A DNA stretch of 64,000 nt from the NCBI GenBank assembly GCA_036925085.1, contig JAUPFP010000020.1, forward strand, positions 819,501-883,500, written 5' to 3'. This DNA is from Brachycybe producta (taxonomy: Eukaryota; Arthropoda; Diplopoda; Playtdesmida; Andrognathidae). Made by a program: the position numbers and the translations under genes. Positions 12,601 through 26,300 of the stretch are shown here, piece after piece; the stretch's first letter is position 1, and each line of letters begins with the position of its first letter. The notes under the pieces were generated by a model. The model did no database searches and was not told where the DNA came from. It saw only the letters and a list, made by a program, of their open reading frames with translations.

Positions 12601-15600
12601 TTTACTTTTTTGGACTTTTACTTTACTTTTTAATGCAGCTTAAAGCCTCATCTGGACATTCGCATGCACATGCGAAAAAGCAGAAGAAAACAATTAAAAT
12701 GGTCTTAAAAGACCTATACCCAAACAATTTGACAGATGCTGTAGTTTTTTTATAAAGTTTAAAAAATCTCACAAAAAGCCATGAAGCTGGTGTTTTTTTA
12801 ACTTTAGAAAATCCAAAAAAGTAAAATACATTTTTTTGGGGGGGTGAGAAATGTACATACATACGTGCATGCAATGCACTCACAAATGAGTATGCAAATG
12901 CACACTCAAATGAGCGTACACACACTCATAACTTCATAACCGCACACTCACAACCACACATACTTACAAATGACCGTGCACACACACTCACAGTTCAGTG
13001 CATGTGCACACTTACAATTTAGTGTGCACGTGCACACTTACAATTTAGTGTGCACACTCCCTTAGGCAATCATTCCAACGATCACCTAAGTCATTCAAAT
13101 GAGTGCCTAAGTCGTTCAAACGAGTGCCTAAGTCGTTCAAACGAGTGCCTAAGTCATTCAAACGAGTGCCTAAGTCGTTTAAAGATGGATAAAAATTCAC
13201 ATAGTGTATGTCCTAAAAGGGGATCAGTAGTAAACACTCACAATCCAATGAGTGTACACACACATGTGTGCGTGCACACTTAACTGAACATACACATGCA
13301 CACTCACAACCACATACACTCACAAACGAGTGTGCACACACGTGTGCGTGCACACTTAACTGAACATACACATGCACACTCACAACCACATACACTCACA
13401 AACGAGTGTGCACATGCACACTGAATTCAAAAATTATAAATAATAACTGCATACTGAATTCAATAATTATAAACTAGTGGGGTAACCCGTCATAAATGAC
13501 GGGAGCAAAATTCACAGGCAATTGTGCGCATGCGCGTCGTTTTTTTCTTTTTTTACTCCTTTCATTTCAATTTCAGTAACCCCATTCCACTTTTCTCTCT
13601 CTCCCCTTCTACACTTTCCAAACTTTTCCCCTCACCCTCTCCCACTTTTCTCTCTCTCCCCCTTCTATACTTTCCAACCTTTTCCCTTCTCCAATTTAAT
13701 ATCATGGGGTTATTGGATGGGAAGAGTTCAACCTTGAGAAAAAAACTGTTCATTTATTCAAATTTATATAAATTCCGACGTTACACACACAGACCTGGGA
13801 TATTATATATATAATATAAATGAAATAATATTTAATATGTTGTAAAGTTTGGAAGTTGTTGTGGTTTTGGAAGTTGTAGTTTTGGAAGTTGTTGTGGTTT
13901 TGGAAGTTGTTGTAGTTTTGGAAGTTGTTGTGGTTTTGGAAGTTGTTGTGGTTTTGGAAGTTGTTGTAGTTTTGGAAGTTGTTGTGGTTTTGGAAGTTGT
14001 AGTTTTGGAAGTTGTTGTGGTTTTGGAAGTTGTTGTGGTTTTGGAAGTTGTTGTGGTTTTGGAAGTTGTTGTAGTTTTGGAAGTTGTAGTTTTGGAAGTT
14101 GTTGTAGTGTTTTGGAAGTTGTTGTAGTGTTTTGGAAGTTGTTGTAGAGTTTTGGAAGTTGTCGTGGAGTATTGGGTGTTGTCGTGTGTTTGTATATAGG
14201 CATCGCACCTCTCGGCCACCGTAGTTCAACACAAGGCAGGCTTATACTAGGATCAAGAAACGTATTTACCCAAAATGTATATCTAGAAATGTTCTCAATC
14301 TGAGATGTTATACAGTGCGTTTCATATATATATATATAGACACACCCCATGCAGAAATTGTTTATAACTCGGGCTACACTCAATAGATTTTCCTGAAATT
14401 TTCAACATAAAGAGAGCATCTTATATTATAAACGTCCTGCTAGGCTGATTTTTTTTCTTAAAAAGGTAAAAATTTAGAAAATTAAAAACTGGAAAATAGC
14501 CGTTTCATAATTATAAACAAACTAATGAATTTTTCACTTTTATTAATTATTGTGACAAAATCAAATACTGAACACAACAGTAACATTAAAATTAATAAAG
14601 TATAAGACTGTCCTTATGTTTTATAACTTAAAACATTGATTTCTACATACTTTAAACAATATTTATAAGCAAATTTAAAAAAATTCTGCCAAGAAGCAGC
14701 TAAAATGGTACTTTTCAGCTCTATTGATGTAGTATAATCATGGCAATCTGCTTAAATATTATGTACAATGACGTCCTAAAAGTTTTCTGTAGGATTGAAG
14801 TTCAGGGGACACGCCGGCCATTCGAGAGTGGTTATATTTTGGTTTATTAACCATTCATTCCTTATGTTACTGTAGTAAACTGGTGCATTTTCTTAGTAAA
14901 CACTCTCATAACGTTGTCTGATAATAAACATTATTTTTTGGTTGAAATGAAAGAAAAGCTACTCAATACAAGGGACACTAACCACTTCTCATATTGTTAG
15001 GCTCCCACCACCAAACGTTCTGAGAGAGAAAAATTTAATCTTGATGATCTTGAAGGTTTTTTCTTTTTTTTTTCTCTTTATATTGGAAGGATGTGAGGAA
15101 AAACCCACAATATTTTTCTAGTCAAAATTTTGGCAGTGGGTCAGCCTAATGATATGTGAAACATTTAGTGTATTTGGAATGAGTAGCATAGTTTTTGAAA
15201 TGCATAGCTTAGGAGTCATTTCAACCAAAATAAATATCATCGTTTATCAGACAATGTTGGGATTATATGCAATGCCTTAAAAAACATCGATTCCCTAGCA
15301 TTAGCTTAGTATTCCAGCAAGAAAATGCACCAGTTCACTCCAGTAACCTAACGAAGAAATGGTTACAAAACCAAAATATCACCACTTTCGAAAGGCCCAA
15401 ATGTTCCCTCAACTTAAATCCTATAGAGAACATCTGGTACATCACCGTACATGATGAATGATGATTAAGCAGATTGCCAAAATTATAATACATTAGTAGA
15501 GCTGAAAAGTGCCACTTTAGCTACTTCGGGCAAAAATTCTGTAAATTTGCAGTATGTAGAAAAGAATGTTTAACGTTACTGTTGTGTTCAGTATTTTATT

Positions 15601-17673
15601 TTGTCACTGTAATAAAAAGTTTATTAGTGCAACTATAATTATGAAAAGGTCATTTTCCAGTTTTAATTATTTTTAAATTTTACCTTTTTAAAAAATTTGT
15701 TTTCTGCCTATCAGAAAATTTATAATATAAGATGCTCTCTTTATGTTGAAAATTTCAGGCGAATCAATCAAGTGTAAATTGAGTTATAATTCTATGTCTG
15801 GGGTGAAATGCTATCACACCGTCGGAGACGGGCTTTCTTTCTAGTTGATTATAAATTTACATTGCAGGCAGCAGAAGGAAGGACAACAATTATTGTTGCT
15901 CATAGACTATCAACAATTCGTAATGCGAACAGAATTGTGGTTCTCTCACGTGGCAGACTCGTCGAAATGGGAACTCATGAACTTCTTATGAGCAAAAGAA
16001 GACAATATTGTGACTTTGCAATAAAACAGGTAATAGAAATGAGTGAGAAGAAGAGATTTAGATAGTTAGCAGAATTTTTCTAATCGCTTTCATCTAATTT
16101 CTAAATCACTTAATTTAAATAAGTTATGTGATTTCGTTTTCGTTTCGATTTCGTACTTTCAGTTAGCGAAGGATCTTCCTAAAACCCCAAAATTGCTGAA
16201 ACTGCAGAAACTTATTTAACATGACCCAAATTAATATGAATTTGCCGAAACTTATTTAACATGATCCAAATTAATGCCAATTTGCAGAAACTTACTTAAC
16301 ATGACCCAAATTATTATGAAATTGCAGAAACTACAGAAACTTATTTAACATGATGGAAATTAATGTGAAATTGCAAAAACTGTAGAAATTGCAGAAATGT
16401 ATTTAACATGATGGAAATTAATGTGAAATTGCAGAAACTGCACAAACTTTTTTAACATGATCCAAATTAATGTCATATTGCAGAAACTCATTAATTTGGG
16501 TTATGTTAAATAAGTTTCTACAATTTTACATTGATGTGGGCCATTTTATGTGAGTTTCTGCAATTTCTGTGTTTTAGGGTTTCCCGTTAGAAAGCGACCC
16601 GAAAACGTTGTCCCTTATATGGCGAATTGTGTGGTCATTTTTGACTAATCGCACGTAAACGTAGATTTGTTAACTTTTATCGTTCTCCTGCAATTATTAT
16701 TCTTTCTGTACCGGTATTACAATGCGTCTGCGCATGCGCGTGTATTTCGTTTCATACGAAATTATGTACGAAGTAATGCAATAATTTCGTAATTTTAGTG
16801 ATCATTTCGTACGAATTTACGAAATCTTTATTTTACAACAAAATGAGGCAGAAGTGACGTCAAAATATATCACGGTGAAAATTTGAACTTTTTTAAATTT
16901 TCAACTGGTCAAAAAATAGAAGAAACGTGGCCGCCGCCTATAATAGTGAATAGGCGGGGGCTCCGCGTGTTCTATTTTTCACCAGTTAAAATTTTCAAAA
17001 AAGCTTCAAAATTATCACCCCAGTGAAAACAAGGCCTAACTCTCTAATTTTATTATAATAATAGTGGGGTAACCAGTCATAAATGACGGGAGCCAAATTC
17101 ACAGGTAATTGTGCCCAGCATTAGAATTTCTTTTCCTCAACCCTTTTATGACGTCAGACCAAGTAACAAACCAATTAGAAATTGAAAAGGGCGGAGCATA
17201 TGACATCAGACCAAGTAACAAACCAAATAGAAATTGATGACGTTCATAAAAGGGCGGAGCAAAAAAAATTCTAATGCTGGGCACAATTGCCCGTGATAAA
17301 TTCTAGTTTAATTTTGCTACTATTATCCCCTCCCCTTTTTATATTTGAAAGAGAAAATGAGATTTTCATTTTCTCTGGTGTGCGCATGCGCGTCGTTTGT
17401 TCCTTTTTTTACTTTTTTCATATCAATTGCAGTTTCCCCCTCCCATTTTTCCCCTCCACGTTTCTCTCTCTTTCCCCCTCCCCTTTGCAACTTTCCCCCC
17501 CCCCCCTCTACAATGTAATATCATTTGGATGAGGAGAGCGCAACATAATGTTGACCTTGAGAAAAAAAAAAGCGGATCATTTAAATTTATATAAATTCTG
17601 ATGTGCTCACACGTTTTTGTCCTTGTTTGTACAGCGTTACACATACACGGAAAGAAGAAAAGACATACGGGGC

Positions 17674-17708
<35 letters not shown>

Positions 17709-20700
17709 AGGTAGCAAAAAACATGATTCTAATTCAAAAATCTGAATCGAAGCCATCAAATGATGGAACCGACTAATTGCAGGTCACTAGGTGACCTAAA
17801 CTTCCCAATAACTATTTCGAGAAGAACTGTGGGTCACTTAGTGACCTTCACTTTTTACATTTTTGGGGTCTGTGCCACCCCCAAGACCCCCTAAACCACC
17901 TAACCACCGATATAAAAAAAAGTTCACCTACAGTTTTGAAGTGTTGGTCACCTAGTGACCTACGATTAGTCCGTCTCGAAGTGGTTGTACTAATTTTTGC
18001 ATCAATTACGAATTCATAAATTTACGATTTTTTTTGTAAACAGAATAAATACAATAGATTAATAAACGTGCGGTTTATGTATTTCAGGTTACACAGTCTT
18101 CAGTTTCTGAAAAAAGTAAGTTTAAGAGTCATTGAATTAAGAACAATTATTGAGTGAAAACGATAAGCTTTTGTCATTTCCATACATTTTACTTTTATCT
18201 ATTCATTTTAATTGATTATTTAAATTAAATTTCAATTTATTGTGTTAATGTTGTAATTAATACAGTATAAAATGGAAATATGGCCAGTTTTCTTTTTTAA
18301 ATGATGATTGATTTAGCCATCCATGAATAAATTCATAATTATAATTATCATAATTTTTGACCACATTGATAAAAATAAATATCTTATTGGTCATGACTAG
18401 GGCTCGGATTTTGATGCAGTATCAACCGGAATGTTTCTCAATGTGTGGCCCAAAAGTACCAATTGTGAAGGAATCAAACATTATCATTATTAGAGCAAAC
18501 TGCAATTATGCTTTTTTCTAACAGGCTGGTTAGACAGAGGCTAGATGTCTGACCAGTGATTACTATCAATTGTCAACTAGAGTTCTAGCCTCTAACTATT
18601 TTTTTTAATTAGAAAGAACAATTTTTTTTATGTAAACGAGAGTGTTACTTCCCAATTGGCACTTTGGCCACATATTGAGAAACATTCCGGTTGATTTAGG
18701 CTCGTATTGCATCAAAATCCGAGCCCTATAGTCGTGAAATTATTTTTATTTATTACAATTATATTTCTATTTGTATAAGTAGATCTACGGAGCCCTGTTA
18801 AAGGCATAATATATTTTTTTATCTTGTCCGCGGACGAGATATACTAAGTTGTCCGGACGAGATCTTAAGTCGGGTCAGTATGATAGGATGAATATTGTGG
18901 GGTAACTCTTAAAACCAGAAACAAAATGCATATAGAATTGGCTGAACACTGTACTAACATGGCTGAGGAACAACATAACCATTTTTGAAATGAAACCATG
19001 TGATTTTATTTTTACATTCTGGAAGGGGGGTTGGTTAATACTCCCTTGCTAAGACGCAAAGCAGCCTGCGAAGCTTCAAAAATGGCGTCAGAGCTTCAGA
19101 TTTTTGCCTTGACCAGAGCATCACCTTTTTTGCTTCCAGAAGGTGAAGGGTTCTATTGTTTTGTATATCTGTTTTATAGGGTACTAGCTGAGTTACCCGG
19201 CATTGCCCGGGGCAAAATATGAAGATACCCCTGCCACCCCGTTCTTCTTGCTTGAATATGAATTATGCATACAGCTTTTATTTTTATGAATACCTAGATA
19301 ATAGATATGAAAACATGTCACATCCAGTATATAGACATTTGTCCTAAGCCTTGAAACTATTTGCCCTAAAGAAACATTTGCTCTAAATGGACACTTGCCC
19401 TAAATCCACTTGCCCCACAGCCATTTGCAATAAAGAAACATTTGCCCTAAAACTGTTTGCCCTAGAGACATTTGTCTTAAAAACACTTGCCCTTAAACTG
19501 ATTGTCCTAAAAGTGCATTTGCTCTAAAAATACTTGACCTAAAGGTACATTTCCTGTAAAAGAATGTTTGAAACTAAAACCATTTGCCGTAAAAGAATGT
19601 TTGAAACTAAAACCATTTGCTGTAAAATAATGTTTAAAACTAAAACCATTTGCCGCAAAAGAATGTTTGAAACTAAAACCATTTGATCTAAACGTAAATT
19701 TGCCCTAAAACCATTTGCTTTAATGGTACATTTGCAATAAACCATTTGCCTTAAAGGGAAAGTTGTTTTAAAATGATTTGCCCTAAAAATGTTTGAAACT
19801 AAAACCATTTGCCCTAAAATGATGTTTGAAACTGAAACCATTTGCTCTAAACGGACATTTGCTCTAAAACCATTTGCCCTAAACCATTTGCCATAAAAGA
19901 ATGTTTGAATCTAAAACCATTTGATGTAAAATAATGTTTAAAACTAAAACCATTTGCTGTAAAAGAATGTTTGAAACTAAAACCATTTGCCGTAAAAGTA
20001 TGTTTGAAACTAAAACCATTTGCCGTAAAAGTATGTTTGAAACTAAAACCATTTGCCGTAAAAGAATGTTTGAAACTAAAACCATTTGATCTAAAGGTAA
20101 ATTTGCCCTAAAACCATTTGCTCTAAAGGTACATTTGCAATAAACCATTTGTCTTAAAGGAAAATTTGCCCTAAAAATGTTTGAAAATAAAACCATTTGA
20201 TCTAAAGGTAAATTTGCCCTAAAACCATTTGATCCAAAGGTAAATTTGCCCTAAAGCCATTTGCCCTAAAGGTATGTTTGCCCTAAAACCATTTGCTCTA
20301 AAGGTACATTTGCAATAAACCATATGCCTTAAAGGTAAATTTGTTCTAAAATGATTTGCCCTAAAAATCTTGAAACTAAAACCATTTGCCCTAAAACCAT
20401 TTGCCCTAAAAGGATGTTTGAAACTAAAACCATTTGCTCTAAATGGACATTTGCCCTAAAACCATTTGCCCTAAAAATATGTTTGAAACAAACCATTTGT
20501 TCTCAAGGGATCTTTGCCCTAAAGGGACATTTGCCCTAAAAACACTTGTCCTAAAAAGGTCTTTGAAACTGAAACCATTTGCTCTAGTGGTACATTCAGC
20601 CTAAAACCATTTGCCCTAAAAGGATGTTTCAAATTAAAACCATTTGCCTAAAAGGATGTTTGAAACTAAAATCATTTGCCATAAAGGGACATTTACCAGA

Positions 20701-20992
20701 AAACCATTTGCCATAAAAGGCTGTTTGAAATTAAAACTATTTGGCCTAAAGGTACATTTGCCCTAAAAGATGGTTTGAAACTAAAACCATTTGCCCTAAA
20801 AGGATGTTTGAAACTAAAATAATGTGCCATAAAGGTACATTCGCCCTAATAGGTATAGATGTTGATATACTGCAGCGCCATCTGGTGGCGACCTACAACA
20901 AAGGGGATAGCATAAAAACCTTCTCCATGAAAAAATACATATGCGTGGTAATTTTCATGGTGATCGGTCAAACGGTTTTGGAGTTTAGCGAT

Positions 20993-21048
<56 letters not shown>

Positions 21049-23314
21049 AACATCCATTTTTATATATACAGAGAAGAGATAAAGGTTAGAAAATATTGTG
21101 AAGTTTGCAAGACCGCATGTTTATATGAACAAGCTAAGCTTTGGTGAGCTAATTTTTAGGAGCTTCAAAGCTTGCAAATCTTAGTAAAATTTTGAGTATA
21201 AACCTACCCTTAGACCCCCTGCAACAAGCTTAATTTAACGTAACACCATCTAATTACCGATATAAAAAGTATAGTATTCTTCCAATTCTATATGCATTCT
21301 GTTTTGGGGTTTAGAGCTACCCTACAATGTTCCTACTTTAAGCCAGTCCCGACTTACTATCTCGTCCGGGCGAGATTACGAGATGAAAAAAAATATTCCA
21401 TGTCCTCAACAGGACTCCGTATAGATCACTTGGTAACCATAAAAGTAAAATATTGCGATATCAATAAAATATATATTTATTATTTAATCATAGGTAACAA
21501 ACAAGAAAAACGTACAAAAGCATTAGATGAACCAACTGGAACAGACATGAAATCAGATACAAGAAAAAATAGTTATAATCAAAGCAAAAAGGTATGAATG
21601 TTTTTTATATATAACTAGCTGAGTTACCCGGCGTTGCCCGGGGCAAAATATGAAGATACCTCTGCCACCCCGTTCTTCTTGCTTGAATATGAATTATGCA
21701 TACAGCTTTTATTTTTATGAATACCTAGATAATAGATATGAAAACATGTCACATCCAGTATATAGACATTTGTCCTAAGCCTAAAAACTATTTGCCCTAA
21801 AGAAACATTTGCTCTAAATGGACACTTGCCCTAAATCCACTTGCCCCACAGCCATTTGCAATAAAGAAACATTTGCCCTAAAACTGTTTGCCCTAGAGAC
21901 ATTTGTCTTAAAAAACACTTGCCCTTAAACTGATTGTCCTAAAAGTGCATTTGCTCTAAAAATACTTGACCTAAAGGTACATTTCCTGTAAAAGAATGTT
22001 TGAAACTAAAACCATTTGCCGTAAAAGAATGTTTGAAACTAAAACCATTTGCTGTAAAATAATGTTTAAAACTAAAACCATTTGCCGCAAAAGAATGTTT
22101 GAAACTAAAACTATTTGATCTAAACGTAAATTTGCCCTAAAACCATTTGCTCTAATGGTACATTTGCAATAAACCATTTGCCTTAAAGGGAAAGTTGTTT
22201 TAAAATGATTTGCCCTAAAAATGTTTGAAACTAAAACCATTTGCCCTAAAATGATGTTTGAAACTGAAACCATTTGCTCTAAACGGACATTTGCTCTAAA
22301 ACCATTTGCCCTAAACCATTTGCCATAAAAGAATGTTTGAAACTAAAACCATTTGATGTAAAATAATGTTTAAAACTAAAACCATTTGCCGTAAAAGAAT
22401 GTTTGAAACTAAAACCATTTGCCGTAAAAGTATGTTTGAAACTAAAACCATTTGCCGTAAAAGTATGTTTGAAACTAAAACCATTTGCCGTAAAAGAATG
22501 TTTGAAACTAAAACCATTTGATCTAAAGGTAAATTTGCCCTAAAACCATTTGCTCTAAAGGTACATTTGCAATAAAACCATTTGCTCTAAAGGTATGTTT
22601 GCCCTAAAACCATTTGCTCTAAAGGTACATTTGCAATAAACCGTTTGCCTTAAAGGTAAATTTGTTCTAAAATGATTTGCCCTAAAAATGTTTGAAACTA
22701 AAACCATTTGCCCTAAAACCATTTGCCCTAAAAGGATGTTTGAAACTAAAACCATTTGCTCTAAATGGACATTTGCCCTAAAACCATTTGCCCTAAAAAT
22801 ATGTTTGAAACAAACCATTTGTTCTCAAGGGATGTTTGCCCTAAAGGGACATTTGCCCTAAAAACACTTGTCCTAAAAAGGTCTTTGAAACTGAAACCAT
22901 TTGCTCTAGTGGTACATTCAGCCTAAAACCATTTGCCCTAAAAGGATGTTTGAAATTAAAACCATTTGCCTAAAAGGATGTTTGAAACTAAAATCATTTG
23001 CCATAAAGGGACATTTACCCGAAAACCATTTGCCATAAAAGGCTGTTTGAAATTAAAACTATTTGGCCTAAAGGTACATTTGCCCTAAAAGATGGTTTGA
23101 AACTAAAACCATTTGCCCTAAAAGGGTGTTTGAAACTAAAACAATGTGCCGTAAAGGTACATTCGCCCTAATAGGTATAGAAGTTGATATACTGCAGCGC
23201 CATCTGGTGGCGACCTACCACAAAGGGGATAGCATAAAAACCTTCTCCATGAAAAAATACATATGCGTGGTAATTTTCATGGTGATTGGTCAAACGGTTT
23301 TGGAGTTTAGCGAT

Positions 23315-23348
<34 letters not shown>

Positions 23349-26300
23349 AACATCCATTTTTATATATACAGAGAAGAGAAGAAGATACCTATTAATCATG
23401 TATCATCTATATTTTTGGATGTGGGTTGTCTTTCTGTCTGTTTGTCCTATGCATTCTCAAACCCTTTCATGCACCTATAAGAACCAAATTTGGCAGGAAT
23501 ACTTCCTATGGCCCGCCACGGCAACCACCCTGAACGTGCAAGACGGGGGGATTAAGACACGTCCTCATAGCTTTCTATATACACAGCTATACTACTGTTT
23601 ATATTTATCTACCATATCTATCCACATGTTTGGCACTGGCACTAAAACTCACATGATTCAGGGGCATAGCTAGGGACCTGCAAGACCCGCAGAAGGTTTG
23701 GATGCGAAAAAACGAAATAAATGTCGATGTATTTTTTAAAAAAATAATTGAATAAATCAACTTTCATTTAATATTTACTTTTAAAAACTACATAGTGGCA
23801 CCAGTAAATCTTCATAGAGATCAATGGGCACAGCCACACGGACACCTCGCACATGAATTCACACATCGCCATCTAATTACAACTTAACCGTAACCTTAAC
23901 CGGTCTGAACAATGGCCAAATTTGATTTAATAACTCTTTAAAAATGGGTGGTTTCGCCCCCCCCCCCCCAGACCCCTTGTGACAAGGTTCATTTTACTAA
24001 ACCTAACCTTCCGACTGTTCCTACTGTTGTTCCGACTGTGCCGCCATTCATCAAAATAGTACCCCCACACAGTATGAAGGCTAAGTGGAGGGGGAAGTAA
24101 AAAGAGCGCAAAGTTTTAAGCGGGGGGGGGGGGGGGGTGCGCAACCAAGCCTAGCTACGCCACTGACATCATTTGACCTAAAATATTTGCTCTAATACCA
24201 TTTCACCTAAGTTGCTCTTTGATTCAAATACCTCCTGAACCTTCAGGAACAACCAACAACTTGATATATGATTCTTATATAATTATCTCTTTACAGATTT
24301 CAAAAAATGATATTTCACAAGGAAGCAAATCAATGTTTTTATTTTTTCGTTTATTTCAACTTGGATTTCTTGAATCAATTTTACTCAGCTTGGGGATTTT
24401 TGGAAGTATTCTTTTTGGCGTTACAAATTTGTTTTTTGGATTGCAATCAGTACCTCAGTTAGCTGCCGTAAGTTTCAGTGTTTTAAGTCTTTAAAATGTC
24501 GTTGTTATACGGATATGTATTTTAAAACAGAAATGATTCCATACTTTGCAGATTTTCTCAAGGAATACATACCAATTTGAACAAAAAAATGCAGTGATGG
24601 AATATGTAATTACCTTGAGTATTTGCGGCATTTTGTATATACTTTCCGTAACTCTTCAGGTATGTTAAACATGTCATTTTTCTGATTTTAAGTAAGTTGG
24701 AAGGCTCATAGATAAAGAGAACCAAGTCCATTTTTGCCGATTTTGTGTTAAGAAGGGCTTCGTACAGTTTAAACATCATATTTTTCTGAGAAAGTGTTAC
24801 ACCCTGTATTTTACCCTCTTGTTGAAATGATAACCTTGGAGTCCCCGCGCCCAAAATTCCTCCATTTCCGCCCCTTCTCTTAAATCACGAGGATCCCAAA
24901 AAATAAGTCAACATCCTTGTTCCTGAATCGGCAGATGGATACACACCAAGAAACATTCCCTTGGGTGTGGGTGCACCGCATAGGTGCACACAGGCCTAAA
25001 CTATAAAGGCCCGTGTTTTGAATACTTCTGGGTCGATTCTCTGATTCACAAAACATGAAATAATTCATATGGGTCCGGTGGCTATGCAACGCCATGTCTA
25101 TTCAAGTGTTCTCTTTCTAATGTAAACCAAACGGTTGAGTTGCATTAAACAAGTATCTCGTTAACCTGCATTCGTCTCGCCTGTTTATTCTATTCTCTTC
25201 TCCACAATTGCAAATCTAGAAAAAACCTCGAGAACGGTCCCCGGCATCAAGTTGGAGTCAGGTCTAATCAAATATACTTTCTTTAAGCAAAAGGCAGTTC
25301 CCGCCCTAAACGAAGAGAGCTAGGCCTGAGTCCCGTAACGGGGCTATACACTGTTACAAAAAAGTGAACCAAGTCCATAGTTTAATTTTTATCCAGATGG
25401 CAGAATTTCCCAATACCAATCAATGGTTAATTAATTACAGTTCTTTACTTCAAGATATATTTTTCAGAATTTAAATTTATGGACTTGGTTCACTTTAAGA
25501 AGCTACATCTCGAAATTACATCAAAGAATCTCGTCCAAGATCGCTAGCATCGCTTTTCTATTGAGCCCATAGACCCGACGTTAAAGAAGAAACGTTAGTT
25601 TTTAAAATGCACAGTCGTGGCAATATGTATATTTTTCATATTTAATATTGTCCAATATTAAGTTTTCAAAGTACAATGTACCCCTTAAATATATGCTGAT
25701 AGAATGACAAAAAAATTGTTAAGTGCGGTTATATTTTTAAAAATTACTATTTCAAAATCGCGAATTTCTAACTCTCATGTTAAACTCCATTGAGTATGCG
25801 CTCGTAAGTAAAAAGCATCCATTAAAATGCTCGTAAAACCATAGTGAAGCCATCACATTGGCGCACGTGCTGATTTTTTTCTGTTTTTTTTTTTAAATTG
25901 TTTATATGTATTTTTACGAGCATGTCAATGGATGTTTTTTCTTATTTGACGTACTCAATTGTAACACCCTGTAATTCGCGATCCCGCCAAAACCATAGCC
26001 CGGGGGTAAACAACTCTCAACCGTCCTTCTCTCCCCTCCTTTCTGACTCATACCCAAGCGGCGGATTAATACATGTAGGGCCATGGTTACTTGGACCTGG
26101 TTACACCTCGCAGGTGTACACAGGTCCAAGGTATAAATGGGCCATGTTCCTCTTTGTAGCTAGTTCTTGTCCTTGCCTAAATTGTATTACGTTGATCTTA
26201 TCAGTACCACATCATGGGCTTGAAGACACACCGTTAGTATTGTAACACCCTGTATTTCGCCATATTGTCCCTACCCTAGCCTGGGGGTCTCTGGGGACGT

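Larger units (their letters stand above)
14339..15808. mobile_element. Foldback made from two inverted Tc1/mariner ends
   Basis: Both ends carry the same long inverted repeat (for example TTTCAACATAAAGAGAGCAT at about 14402 and its complement at about 15733). Each half contains the C-terminal part of the same transposase, pointing outward: minus strand at 14783-14897 and plus strand at 15267-15461. The middle is unrelated or degraded. No intact transposase remains. Confidence 0.8.
18786..21421. mobile_element. TIR element family E, copy 1, containing repeat D1
   Basis: The ends are TACGGAGCCCTGTTAAAGGC and the complement of TCCTCAACAGGACTCCGTA, flanked by the 6-bp duplication TAGATC (18780-18785 and 21422-21427). 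The interior carries TTGTCCGGACGAGAT-type palindromes. It is split by the D1 repeat. The second copy is at 45392-46311. Confidence 0.7.

Noticed and set aside
12149-12643. Long ORFs in several frames of both strands over the 18-bp arrays (also 13750-14383)
   Set aside because: The 18-bp period keeps all frames free of stops. The products are pure hexapeptide repeats without other protein features.
19539-22818. Repetitive minus-strand ORFs of the type [11 protein letters not shown]
   Set aside because: The 33-bp array is 11 codons long, so the frame stays open by arithmetic. Indels between units break it repeatedly.
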